Assembly (NCBI RefSeq): GCF_029350975.1
Contig: NZ_JARKMR010000006.1
Location: 62,001-126,000, forward strand
Length of the DNA: 64,000 nt
Source of the DNA: Maribacter zhoushanensis
GTDB lineage: Bacteria > Bacteroidota > Bacteroidia > Flavobacteriales > Flavobacteriaceae
Reading direction: 5' to 3'
The notes beneath the pieces are model-generated. The model ran no database searches. It was not told the origin of the DNA and saw only the letters and a program-made list of their open reading frames with translations. Positions 18,244 through 26,006 of the stretch are shown in pieces. A program made the position numbers and the translations under genes. Position 1 is the stretch's first letter. Every line of letters starts with the position of its first letter.

Positions 18244-20091
18244 CTACTTTTTATTAAAATAGAATTTAAAAGTTGTGCCTTGCCCAGGTGAGCTATCAAC
18301 AGTAATTTTTCCGTTCATAGCATCCATTTGGTTTTTGGTAATATAAAGACCAATACCACGAGATTCCTTGTTTCTATGAAAAGTCTTGTATAGTCCAAAT
18401 AACTGATCGCCATATTTCTCTAAATCTATACCTAGACCATTATCTTCAATACTTAGAATGGTATAATCTTTATTTTCTTCCGTACTTAATATGATAATTG
18501 GCGGTTTATTATCGCACTTATATTTTATTGAATTGGTAATGCAATTTGTTAATATACTATTTAGATAGGCAGGTAGAGCTTTTACTTTGACATCATCAGG
18601 TATTTCGTTAACAATTTTACCATTGGTCTGCTTTAATAAACCAGCTACATTTTGTTCAACGATAAAAACACTTTCATTTAAAGGAAGTAATTTTTTCTCG
18701 TTATTTAGATTAGATTTTACGGCAACGATTTCTCTTAACCCTTTAATCGTCTCAGATAAGTTGTCAGATGCGTTGAAAAGCATTGTCATGTACTTATTGC
18801 GTTGGGTAAGTCCTTTTTCGTCGTTTAAGAAATTTAATAATAATGAAAAGTTGGTAGCGTGGGTTTTAAGATTGTGAGAGACCATATGAGCAAAATTAAG
18901 AAGCTGATCATTTTTCTCTCTAGAAGCAATTATGGTATTTTTTAATTTCTTCTCTAACTTGGTTTGTGTTGTTATATTTTCAATGGTACATAAAATACTT
19001 TTCTTGTTATTGAGACCCTTAACCAGGTTACCGCTAACTTTTAAGTTTAATGTATGATTCAATTTATTTGAAAATGTAAACTTTACAGAATCAAAAGATT
19101 CTTTTTCTTTCAATTGTGTTACCAAGTCTTTTTCTTTATTCAGAAAAGATTTGCCAATAAATTCTTTGAAATTCTTATTTATAAAATGTTCTTTTTCAAA
19201 ACCTGATAGTTTTATGAACTGTTGGTTTACATTTAAAAAGTTACCATTATCAAAATCTATAATAGCTAAACCTAAAGGTACTTTTTCGAATAAAGGATAT
19301 TCACTTAATTCAGCCTCAAGAACGGTTTTTTTAACTTCTATTTTATTTTCTTCATCTACCTGTTGAATTGTACCTATTATTCGTGTACAGATACCATCCT
19401 TAAATTTAGGTCTACCTATAGTGTTAACCCAAATAATAGTGCCGTCTTTTTGTCGTAATTGCGCTTTTACATTCCAGGGTTTACCTAGTGTTAAAGCTTC
19501 GTTTACAACTTTCTGTATTACCTCTTTAGATTCGTCTGTATAAAAATCAATAGCAGTTTCTAGAGTAGGGTGAAAATCTACCGGAAGACCATAAATTTTA
19601 TTTACTATAGGTGTCCAGAGTAAAGAATTATTTATAGCGTCTAGTTCAAAACTACCAATTTTGGCAACAGAGGTTTTATTGTTAAGTAATAATTTAGTTT
19701 TATTAAGTTCTAGCTCTAGTTCTTGAGTTTTTGTTATAGGTTCAATTTTGATAATTACACCTATAATATTACCATAGCCATCTTTCCAAGGGTTTAAATG
19801 CCAAATAGAATCATCAGATGAATATTGGCATTCATTGGCGTTGTATTTAAATTTTATATCGCGAAGACCATCTAAACTATATTTTAATCTAGTTTTCAGT
19901 TCTTGTGCTAATTCAGGAAATAAATCAACAAAGTACTTGCCTTCTATCTGCTCTAAATTTAATTGAAAATTAGCCTCCCATCTTGGTGATGCGCTAATGA
20001 GTTTAAAGTCTGTATCTATAATTACAATAGATGATGGAATTTGCTTGATCCAGTCTAAAGAAAACGATGAACTATTTTTTGATCTAATCAT
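18244..20091 (-). CDS. PAS domain sensor histidine kinase (paralogue)
   Basis: A 615-residue cytosolic-type kinase with three PAS-like regions and the same order as its neighbour. The H-box phrase is FAHMVSHNLKTHATNF, and the ATPase boxes are CITNSIKYKC (N), DNGLGIDLEKYG (G1) and GIGLYITKNQMDAMNGKI (G2), almost the same as in the downstream paralogue. The first roughly 30 residues of both proteins share the pattern IRQ/IKQ-P-S-P/S followed by the first PAS. A 114-base gap and its own upstream region separate it from the paralogue. It has no adjacent receiver of its own and may share the downstream one. Confidence 0.92.
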   Translation of the reverse strand: MIRSKNSSSFSLDWIKQIPSSIVIIDTDFKLISASPRWEANFQLNLEQIEGKYFVDLFPELAQELKTRLKYSLDGLRDIKFKYNANECQYSSDDSIWHLNPWKDGYGNIIGVIIKIEPITKTQELELELNKTKLLLNNKTSVAKIGSFELDAINNSLLWTPIVNKIYGLPVDFHPTLETAIDFYTDESKEVIQKVVNEALTLGKPWNVKAQLRQKDGTIIWVNTIGRPKFKDGICTRIIGTIQQVDEENKIEVKKTVLEAELSEYPLFEKVPLGLAIIDFDNGNFLNVNQQFIKLSGFEKEHFINKNFKEFIGKSFLNKEKDLVTQLKEKESFDSVKFTFSNKLNHTLNLKVSGNLVKGLNNKKSILCTIENITTQTKLEKKLKNTIIASREKNDQLLNFAHMVSHNLKTHATNFSLLLNFLNDEKGLTQRNKYMTMLFNASDNLSETIKGLREIVAVKSNLNNEKKLLPLNESVFIVEQNVAGLLKQTNGKIVNEIPDDVKVKALPAYLNSILTNCITNSIKYKCDNKPPIIILSTEENKDYTILSIEDNGLGIDLEKYGDQLFGLYKTFHRNKESRGIGLYITKNQMDAMNGKITVDSSPGQGTTFKFYFNKK

Positions 20092-20214
20092 TGGTGGAAA
20101 GAATTTTCTTACGAATTTATAGGAAAATTAGAGTTTACCCACCTAAATTGTTGTGTTTTTGCGAAAAGTTGTGGTTGAAAGGGGTTTTCTTGTTGTCAGG
20201 CCGACGAACGACAC

Positions 20215-20667
20215 TTATTTTCTTACAGAATCAGGTACTAAGCCCGTATAATCACCACCATTGCGTATAACGTCTCTAACTATAGAGGAGCTGATGTATG
20301 ATTTACCCGATGAGGTCAATAGAAACACGGTTTCTATCTCAGATAATTTTCGATTTGTATGTGCAATTGCCTTCTCAAATTCAAAATCGCCCGGATTTCG
20401 TAATCCTCTTAAAATAAAATTCGCGTCTACTTTCTTACAAAAATCTACAGTTAGTCCTACATATGATTTCACCGTTATTGAAGGAACATCTTTGAAGGCT
20501 TCCTCTATAAATTGTATACGCTGTTCTAAGCTGAACATGTACTTTTTGTCGGCATTTTTTCCAATAGCAATAATGACCTCGTCAAATAAAGTTATGCCAC
20601 GCATAATTATATCATGATGTCCTAAAGTTAAAGGGTCAAAAGAACCTGGAAAAATTGCGCGTCTCAT
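20215..20667 (-). CDS. coaD: Pantetheine-phosphate adenylyltransferase
   Basis: Fourth step of coenzyme A synthesis: 4'-phosphopantetheine plus ATP to dephospho-CoA. Length 150 residues, normal. The nucleotidyltransferase signature FPGSFDPLTLGHHD carries the TxGH motif at 14-17, and the C-terminal ISSSIVRDV motif is present. It follows ddl on the same strand after a 125-base gap. Confidence 0.95.
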   Translation of the reverse strand: MRRAIFPGSFDPLTLGHHDIIMRGITLFDEVIIAIGKNADKKYMFSLEQRIQFIEEAFKDVPSITVKSYVGLTVDFCKKVDANFILRGLRNPGDFEFEKAIAHTNRKLSEIETVFLLTSSGKSYISSSIVRDVIRNGGDYTGLVPDSVRK

Positions 20668-20792
20668 ATGTGTATTTTACTCGTTAATCGAGATTTAAAA
20701 TAATCCGATGTTTGTGTCGAATCATTCGTTATCTTTTTATCAATATCTCGCAGGCTTTACCTGAAGTTATTTACTCTTTAAATATAGTCAAA

Positions 20793-21767
20793 TTATGACA
20801 ATGCCTCATTAATGGCGTACTCAAATAACATCCCTAGTTCAATACCGGCCTGTTTAGCCTGCTGCGGTAAAATACTCTCAGTAGTTAAACCTGGTGTTGT
20901 ATTCATTTCTAATAAGAAGGGTTCATCACCTATAAATATAAATTCACTTCTAGAAAAACCTGTCATTTTGAGCACATCATAGATTCTTTTAGATACTATG
21001 GTTACTTTTTCTAATTGCTCAGCATTTATTCTTGCAGGAGTTATTTCTTGAGATTTACCTTCGTATTTTGCTTGGTAGTCAAAGAAATCATTTTCTGACA
21101 CTATTTCTGTAATAGGGAATACGGTAGTTTTGCCATTCAATTTTAATACGCCTACAGAAACTTCTGTACCGTCAAGAAAGCCTTCTATAATAATTTCATC
21201 ATCTTCTTTATAGGCTGTTTCAATGGCGCCTTTAAGCTCTTCTGCTTTATAGACTTTAGTAATGCCAAAACTGCTACCAGATTTATTGGCTTTTACGAAA
21301 CAAGGTAATTTGACCTTGTCAATGATTTCGGATTCATTTATTTCATCACCAAGGTTTAGGTAGTAAGATGGTGCAGCTTTAATTCCATATGGTTTTAAGA
21401 CACTCAGTAAATCGCGCTTGTTAAAAGTAAGGGCCGCTTGGTAGAAATCGCATGAAGTGTGCTTAATACCTAAAAGTTCAAAATAAGCTTGCATGAGTCC
21501 GTCTTCCCCTGGTGAGCCATGAATGGCATTAAAAACACAATCAAATGTTATTGATGTACCGTTTAAAGGAATGGAGAAGTCATTTCTGTCTATAGGTGTC
21601 TCATTGTTCTGTTCATCTACATAGACCCATTTATCTTTAAAAATATGTATTCTATATAGGTTGAATTTATCCTTGTTCAGATAGTCATAGACCACATTAC
21701 CACTTTTAAGCGATATTTTATATTCACTAGAATAACCGCCCATTATAATTGCAATATTTTTTTTCAT
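20793..21767 (-). CDS. ddl: D-alanine--D-alanine ligase
   Basis: ATP-grasp ligase that makes D-Ala-D-Ala for peptidoglycan. Length 324 residues. N-terminal IAIIMGGYSSEYKISLKSG, the central CVFNAIHGSPGEDG, the ATP-grasp stretch LPCFVKANKSGSSFGITKV, and the Mg-binding LLEMNTTPGLT near the C-terminus are all present. It is divergent from a PASTA-domain gene, another cell-wall-related protein. Confidence 0.95.
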   Translation of the reverse strand: MKKNIAIIMGGYSSEYKISLKSGNVVYDYLNKDKFNLYRIHIFKDKWVYVDEQNNETPIDRNDFSIPLNGTSITFDCVFNAIHGSPGEDGLMQAYFELLGIKHTSCDFYQAALTFNKRDLLSVLKPYGIKAAPSYYLNLGDEINESEIIDKVKLPCFVKANKSGSSFGITKVYKAEELKGAIETAYKEDDEIIIEGFLDGTEVSVGVLKLNGKTTVFPITEIVSENDFFDYQAKYEGKSQEITPARINAEQLEKVTIVSKRIYDVLKMTGFSRSEFIFIGDEPFLLEMNTTPGLTTESILPQQAKQAGIELGMLFEYAINEALS

Positions 21768-21914
21768 GTGTATGGTCTATTAGAATGTTAAAGCAAAGAT
21801 GGAGTATTGAAATAAAATAAAAAAGAAAACATACAGCATTCATTAATTAAGAATTAATTTTTATGATACCCATAACTATAAACCAATGCTGTAAAATGGT
21901 ATGAGGGCATTTAC

Positions 21915-21922
21915 TATATTTG
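21915..21922 (+). promoter_or_regulatory. -7 element for the PASTA gene
   Basis: TATATTTG matches TAnnTTTG and would start the mRNA near 21927, about 14 bases before the ATG at 21941. The -33 region is degenerate. This supports the ATG at 21941 over a TTG at 21920, which lies inside the box. Confidence 0.5.
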
Positions 21923-21940
21923 TCGGGTCAAATAATACGT

Positions 21941-22531
21941 ATGAGGAATTTTTTCAATTTTTTAAAAAGTAAAACCTTTTTTATTCAATTAGGTCTTGCG
22001 GTGTTGGTATTGATAATTGTGATTTTTGTCACATTAAGATACCTGAACAGTACCACCAATCATGGTGAGTTTGTAGAAGTGCCAGATTTTTCTAAAAAAT
22101 CTGTTATGGATATGAGAAAATCAATTGAAGAAGCTGGTTTGCGATATGAAGTTTTAGACTCTGCAAACTACAATCCAGATTACCCAAGATTCTCGATTAT
22201 AGAACAAAACCCTTCAGCGGGATCAAAAGTTAAGGAGAATAGAAAAATTTATTTCACCGTAAATCCGTCAGGATATAAAAAAGTAACCGTTCCTAAAATT
22301 ATTCAGGTAACCAAGCGTAATGCATCTTCAATGTTAAAAGCTGTAGGTTTAGATGTGCAGCGTGTTACCTATGTAGATGAATTAGGTAAGGATATGGTGT
22401 ACCGTATAAAATATAAAGGAAAAGATATAAAGCCCGGTGACAAGCTACCTAAAACATCTAAGATAGAATTAGTTTGTGGCAATGGTAGTATTACGGAAAG
22501 AGCAATAATTAAAGCGGAATCTGAAGATTAG
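21941..22531 (+). CDS. PASTA domain-containing membrane protein
   Basis: A 196-residue protein with a short cytoplasmic N-terminus, one transmembrane helix (about 12-33) and two extracytoplasmic PASTA domains (about 45-109 and 113-185, with the typical EVPDFSKKSVMDM and VTVPKIIQVTKRNASSML openings). PASTA domains bind muropeptides or beta-lactams in kinases and PBPs; here no kinase or transpeptidase domain is attached. The stop codon is immediately followed by the start of the pseudouridine synthase gene, implying translational coupling. Confidence 0.88.
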   Translation: MRNFFNFLKSKTFFIQLGLAVLVLIIVIFVTLRYLNSTTNHGEFVEVPDFSKKSVMDMRKSIEEAGLRYEVLDSANYNPDYPRFSIIEQNPSAGSKVKENRKIYFTVNPSGYKKVTVPKIIQVTKRNASSMLKAVGLDVQRVTYVDELGKDMVYRIKYKGKDIKPGDKLPKTSKIELVCGNGSITERAIIKAESED

Positions 22532-23563
22532 ATGGAGGAGAATATTGAGCGGCCAGAAAATGAAGATGGAGAACTTTTTGAACATCATAAAGTTATAGCC
22601 TCTAAAGGTCAAGTTCCTTTGCGTGTAGATAAATTTTTAATGAATTTCATTGAAAACGCCACACGAAATAAAATACAGCAATCAGCTAAAGATGGTCACG
22701 TTTGGGTCAATGACAAAATCGTAAAATCTAATTATAAGGTAAAAGCAGGTGATGAGGTAAAGGTGTTGTTTGAGCATCCGCCACATGAATTTTTGTTGGT
22801 GCCAGAAGATATTCCGTTAGATATTGTGTATGAAGATGATGTTTTAATGGTTGTGAACAAACCTGCGGGCATGGTAGTGCATCCTGGGCACGGTAATTAT
22901 TCAGGTACGCTAATCAATGCATTAATTTATCATACAGATAACTTACCATCTAACAGTAATGAAAGACCGGGTTTGGTACATCGTATAGATAAAGATACCT
23001 CGGGTCTGTTGGTAGTTGCAAAGACAGAAGCTGCTATGACACATTTGGCAAAACAATTTTTTGATAAGACTTCTGAACGTGAATATGTTGCCCTTGTTTG
23101 GGGAAATATTGAAGAAGATGAAGGTACAGTGGTAGGCAATGTAGGTAGAAATCCTAAAAATCGCTTACAGATGCATGTTTTTCCAGAAGGGGAAGAAGGT
23201 AAGGAAGCTGTAACCCATTTTAAGGTGTTGGAAAGATTAGGTTATGTTACTTTGGTGTCTTGTAAATTAGAGACAGGCAGAACGCATCAAATTCGTGTGC
23301 ATATGAAATACATAGGGCACACTTTATTCAATGATGAACGTTACGGTGGTGAAAAGATATTAAAAGGTACAACCTTTACAAAGTACAAGCAATTTGTAGA
23401 GAATACTTTTAAATTACTACCAAGACAAGCCTTACATGCCAAGACATTAGGTTTTGTGCATCCGGTTACGGGAGAGCATATGAGCTTTGATTCTGAAGTG
23501 CCCGAAGATATGACGAGTGCCATTGAAAAATGGAGAGGTTACAGTAAAAATAGTACAGAATAA
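22532..23563 (+). CDS. RluA family 23S rRNA pseudouridine synthase (RluD-like)
   Basis: A 343-residue protein with an N-terminal S4 RNA-binding domain (VPLRVDKFLMNFIENATRNK) and the RluA catalytic domain. The catalytic Asp is in HRIDKDTSGLLVVAKT; other family motifs are NKPAGMVVHPG and ETGRTHQIRVHMKYIGH. The S4 domain and length make RluD the closest E. coli match, but RluC-type activity cannot be excluded. The gene starts on the base after the PASTA stop codon. Confidence 0.93.
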   Translation: MEENIERPENEDGELFEHHKVIASKGQVPLRVDKFLMNFIENATRNKIQQSAKDGHVWVNDKIVKSNYKVKAGDEVKVLFEHPPHEFLLVPEDIPLDIVYEDDVLMVVNKPAGMVVHPGHGNYSGTLINALIYHTDNLPSNSNERPGLVHRIDKDTSGLLVVAKTEAAMTHLAKQFFDKTSEREYVALVWGNIEEDEGTVVGNVGRNPKNRLQMHVFPEGEEGKEAVTHFKVLERLGYVTLVSCKLETGRTHQIRVHMKYIGHTLFNDERYGGEKILKGTTFTKYKQFVENTFKLLPRQALHAKTLGFVHPVTGEHMSFDSEVPEDMTSAIEKWRGYSKNSTE

Positions 23564-23600
23564 GTTTCTCCAATACCACTATTTAAACTCTTTTTTATCT

Positions 23601-23635
23601 TTTGTAGGTCTATCTGTTTATCCTTTTTATTTTTG
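23601..23635 (+). promoter_or_regulatory. Candidate yaaA promoter
   Basis: TTTG (23601-23604), a 23-nt spacer and TATTTTTG (23628-23635). The spacer is at the long end of the accepted range; the start site would be about 15 nt before the yaaA ATG. Confidence 0.45.
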
Positions 23636-23654
23636 GGAATATTAAAATTGTACT

Positions 23655-24416
23655 ATGAAAATTGTTATTTCTCCGGCTAAGTCATTGAATTATGAAAGTG
23701 AGTTGCCAACAACAAAATATACTTCTCCAGAATTTATAGAAGATGCTGAAAAGCTGAACAAGGTTTTAAAGAAAAAGAAACCCAAAGCACTTTCTGAGCT
23801 AATGTCTATTTCAGATAATTTGGCGCAATTGAATTGGCAACGAAATCAAGATTTTACAGTACCATTTACATCAGATAACGCAAGACCGGCAGTTTATGCT
23901 TTTAGTGGTGATGTATACCAAGGTTTGGATGCGTACACGTTATCCGATGAGAAAATAGAGAAGTTGCAACAAACACTTAGAATTTTATCTGGGCAGTACG
24001 GTATATTAAAACCATTAGATTTAATGCAGCCCTATCGTCTAGAAATGGGAACTTCTTTGAAAATTGGCAGAAAGAAAAACTTGTACGAATACTGGGGCGA
24101 AAGGCTTACCGATCACTTAAATAATGAGATGGTAGAAGGTGAGTTGTTGGTGAACCTGGCAAGTAATGAGTATTACAGCGCTTTAAAGCCTAAAAAGATT
24201 AAATCTGAAATTATTACTCCGGTCTTTAAAGATTGGAAGAACGATAAATTAAAGATCATAAGTTTCTTCGCTAAAAAAGCAAGAGGGGCAATGGTTAGGT
24301 ATATTATAGATACCGATGCCAAATCTTTAGAAGATATTAAAGGGTTCAATTTAGATGATTATCAATTTAGTCAGGAACATACCTTAAAAGAAAATGAACC
24401 TGTCTTTATTAGATAA
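23655..24416 (+). CDS. yaaA: Peroxide stress protein YaaA
   Basis: A 253-residue UPF0246/YaaA family protein. The opening [15 protein letters not shown], the middle [15 protein letters not shown], and the C-terminal [13 protein letters not shown] and FAKKARGAM stretches are diagnostic. In E. coli YaaA lowers intracellular free iron and limits Fenton damage during peroxide stress; DNA-binding has been reported. It has its own candidate promoter and is not obviously part of an operon. Confidence 0.93.
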   Translation: MKIVISPAKSLNYESELPTTKYTSPEFIEDAEKLNKVLKKKKPKALSELMSISDNLAQLNWQRNQDFTVPFTSDNARPAVYAFSGDVYQGLDAYTLSDEKIEKLQQTLRILSGQYGILKPLDLMQPYRLEMGTSLKIGRKKNLYEYWGERLTDHLNNEMVEGELLVNLASNEYYSALKPKKIKSEIITPVFKDWKNDKLKIISFFAKKARGAMVRYIIDTDAKSLEDIKGFNLDDYQFSQEHTLKENEPVFIR

Positions 24417-24463
24417 AATATAATCTACTCTTTTTCGTTCTTAAGTATATATAAAATACGTCT

Positions 24464-24829
24464 ATGAAAAGGGTTGTTTTACTTGCTGTTATATGTCTTG
24501 GTGTTCTATTCTCATGTACAGATAGAGATGATGAAGTTAACTTAGTCAATATTCGGGTTCAAAACAGTACGGAACTTTTTTTTAGTGAAGTACGTATAGT
24601 TGAAAATGATACCGTTTATGAGAATATTGAAGCAGGTGAATTTTCAGAATACATGGAGTTTGAAAGGGCATATGCATTTACTGAAATATCAATTCTTACA
24701 GATTCTACTAGCTTGAATTATGTACCTGTAGAGATGTCAACGGATACTTTGCCAATTGGTTTTTACACGTATGAGATTTCTTTAGATGAAGAGAACCAAG
24801 TAGACTTGACCTTTAAAATAGATAATTAA
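24464..24829 (+). CDS. Hypothetical lipoprotein
   Basis: A 121-residue protein with a clear lipoprotein signal (lipobox LFSC, Cys18) followed by acidic residues TDRDDE. The remainder is beta-rich and acidic with no family that I recognise; the pattern of short strands (VNIRVQNSTELFFSEVRI) suggests a small beta-sandwich. It starts 47 bases after yaaA and ends 2 bases from the convergent bTHX gene. It resembles the small surface or periplasmic lipoproteins common in Flavobacteriaceae. No function is assigned. Confidence 0.75.
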   Translation: MKRVVLLAVICLGVLFSCTDRDDEVNLVNIRVQNSTELFFSEVRIVENDTVYENIEAGEFSEYMEFERAYAFTEISILTDSTSLNYVPVEMSTDTLPIGFYTYEISLDEENQVDLTFKIDN

Positions 24830-24831
24830 GT

Positions 24832-24960
24832 TTATTTCTTTTTATTGATTTTTATTTTTTCTTCTATAGTAGGTCTCTTTTTAATTTTACGGGGTCTTCT
24901 AGTTCCGTAAGAGTTATTGGATATTTTTCCTTTTCTAGATTTCTTATCTCCTTTTCCCAT
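24832..24960 (-). CDS. 30S ribosomal protein bTHX
   Basis: A 42-residue, strongly basic ORF beginning MGKGDKKSRKGKI and continuing through SYGTRRPRKIKK. The opening MGKGDKK and the later SYGxxRPRK pattern match bTHX (Thx), the tiny small-subunit protein that sits in a cavity at the top of the 30S head in Thermus; homologues occur across Bacteroidota. The C-terminal half is Lys/Ile-rich. It is below routine ORF length cut-offs. The stop lies 2 bases from the stop of the convergent lipoprotein gene. Confidence 0.88.
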   Translation of the reverse strand: MGKGDKKSRKGKISNNSYGTRRPRKIKKRPTIEEKIKINKKK

Positions 24961-25043
24961 ATCTCGTTTTCTTTGATTTCCGTTTAAGTTAGTAATTTAG
25001 AGAAGATTTGGCTTTAAAATAAGCTCATGAGAATAAAACACTA

Positions 25044-25712
25044 ATGCAAAAGAAATTTCAACATACGCATCCGTATGAACCGTTTATAAATGAATCTACT
25101 GAAAAATTGATTGTAGGTACATTGCCACCACCACGTTTTACCACAGGAGAATTAAAAGAGGGCGATGTCAATTTTTGTTATGGAAGTCGTGATGGTCAGC
25201 TGTGGCCAATTTTAGATAGAATATTCAATTTAAATCTAAAATTTGAAACTACGGCTGAAGCCGTAGAACAACGCAAAACATTTTTGAAAGAAAGAAAAAT
25301 TGGTGTTTGTGATATTGTAGCATCTGCAGAAAGGGAAAAAATAGATGCCTCAGATATTGGTATGCAGAATATTAAATTACGAAATGTAATAGGGTATCTA
25401 GAAAAATATCCTAAAGTAACGACCTTATTGTTTACAGGAGGCAACAGTAAAAATGGTCCTGAGTATTTTTTTAGAAAGCTATTGAAGGAGCATAGTGTTT
25501 CTTTGTTTCCTATTTCTACAAATGTACCACGCATACATGAGTTTATGCATCCTATAACAAAAGTAACAATTAGAACAGTTTCTTTGATTGCTCCTTCTGG
25601 AGCAGCAAATAGGGCGGTAGGTAGTCTTGAAAGTTATAAAAGAATGAAAAAGGAAAACCCTAAGTTCAATACATTAGATTTTAGGATACTGCAATATAAG
25701 GAACACTTTTAA
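25044..25712 (+). CDS. Uracil-DNA glycosylase superfamily protein
   Basis: A 222-residue protein with the shape of the UDG superfamily: an N-terminal glycine-rich catalytic-type loop (LIVGTLPPPRF), an aromatic stretch FCYGSRDGQLWPIL that would stack on the flipped base, and a later GGNSKNGPEYFFRKL segment. The pattern is closest to the hypoxanthine/uracil glycosylase-like branch; the usual catalytic Asp or Asn in the first loop is not obvious, so activity on uracil is not assured. It diverges from bTHX. Confidence 0.65.
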   Translation: MQKKFQHTHPYEPFINESTEKLIVGTLPPPRFTTGELKEGDVNFCYGSRDGQLWPILDRIFNLNLKFETTAEAVEQRKTFLKERKIGVCDIVASAEREKIDASDIGMQNIKLRNVIGYLEKYPKVTTLLFTGGNSKNGPEYFFRKLLKEHSVSLFPISTNVPRIHEFMHPITKVTIRTVSLIAPSGAANRAVGSLESYKRMKKENPKFNTLDFRILQYKEHF

Positions 25713-25742
25713 GGTGGTTTAGTTTTAAAACTGCTTTAAACT

Positions 25743-25777
25743 AAAAAGAGTCCTGTTTTTAAAACAAGACTCTTTTA
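25743..25777 (+). terminator. Rho-independent terminator
   Basis: A 9-bp stem (25744-25752 with 25768-25776), extended by a second short helix (TGTT with AACA) across a mismatch, ends in TTTT. It closes the UDG-like transcript. Confidence 0.7.
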
Positions 25778-25974
25778 CGAGAACACTATATGAAAATGAA
25801 AAATTTTATTTCTTATTAACACTGTAAAGGTAGATAGCTTATACAGTATTTTGAATTATTTGTTGTCAATACACACAATTTTGTGGTATACTTCTATGAA
25901 AATGATATTTCACAAAAATGATTCTCTAAATTCTCTTGGAATAGCGATATTTATGTTCGAATTTTAGAAAGTTT

Positions 25975-25990
25975 GCCGTAATGGTACGGC
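25975..25990 (+). other. Small hairpin in the ppc leader
   Basis: A perfect GCCGTA/TACGGC inverted repeat around an ATGG loop ends 16 bases before the ppc start. It may be an operator or an mRNA leader hairpin; there is no other support. Confidence 0.3.
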
Positions 25991-26006
25991 GTAAAGTTTT
26001 TGATAT

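Larger units (their letters stand above)
25713..26006. other. 294-base gap between the UDG-like gene and ppc
   Basis: It contains the terminator at 25743-25777, an AT-rich stretch with an imperfect palindrome around 25868-25889 (core CACAATTTTGTG), and the GCCGTA hairpin just before ppc. No ORF worth calling is seen, and no consensus promoter stands out for ppc. Confidence 0.6.

Noticed and set aside
21843-21865. ATTAATT-AAG-AATTAAT followed by T as a terminator between ddl and the PASTA gene.
   Set aside because: The stem has no G-C pair and lies between two divergent starts, where a terminator has no purpose; it is probably ordinary AT-rich sequence.
21920-21940. A TTG start for the PASTA gene at 21920.
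   Set aside because: It falls inside the TATATTTG -7 box; the ATG at 21941 is consistent with the predicted transcript.
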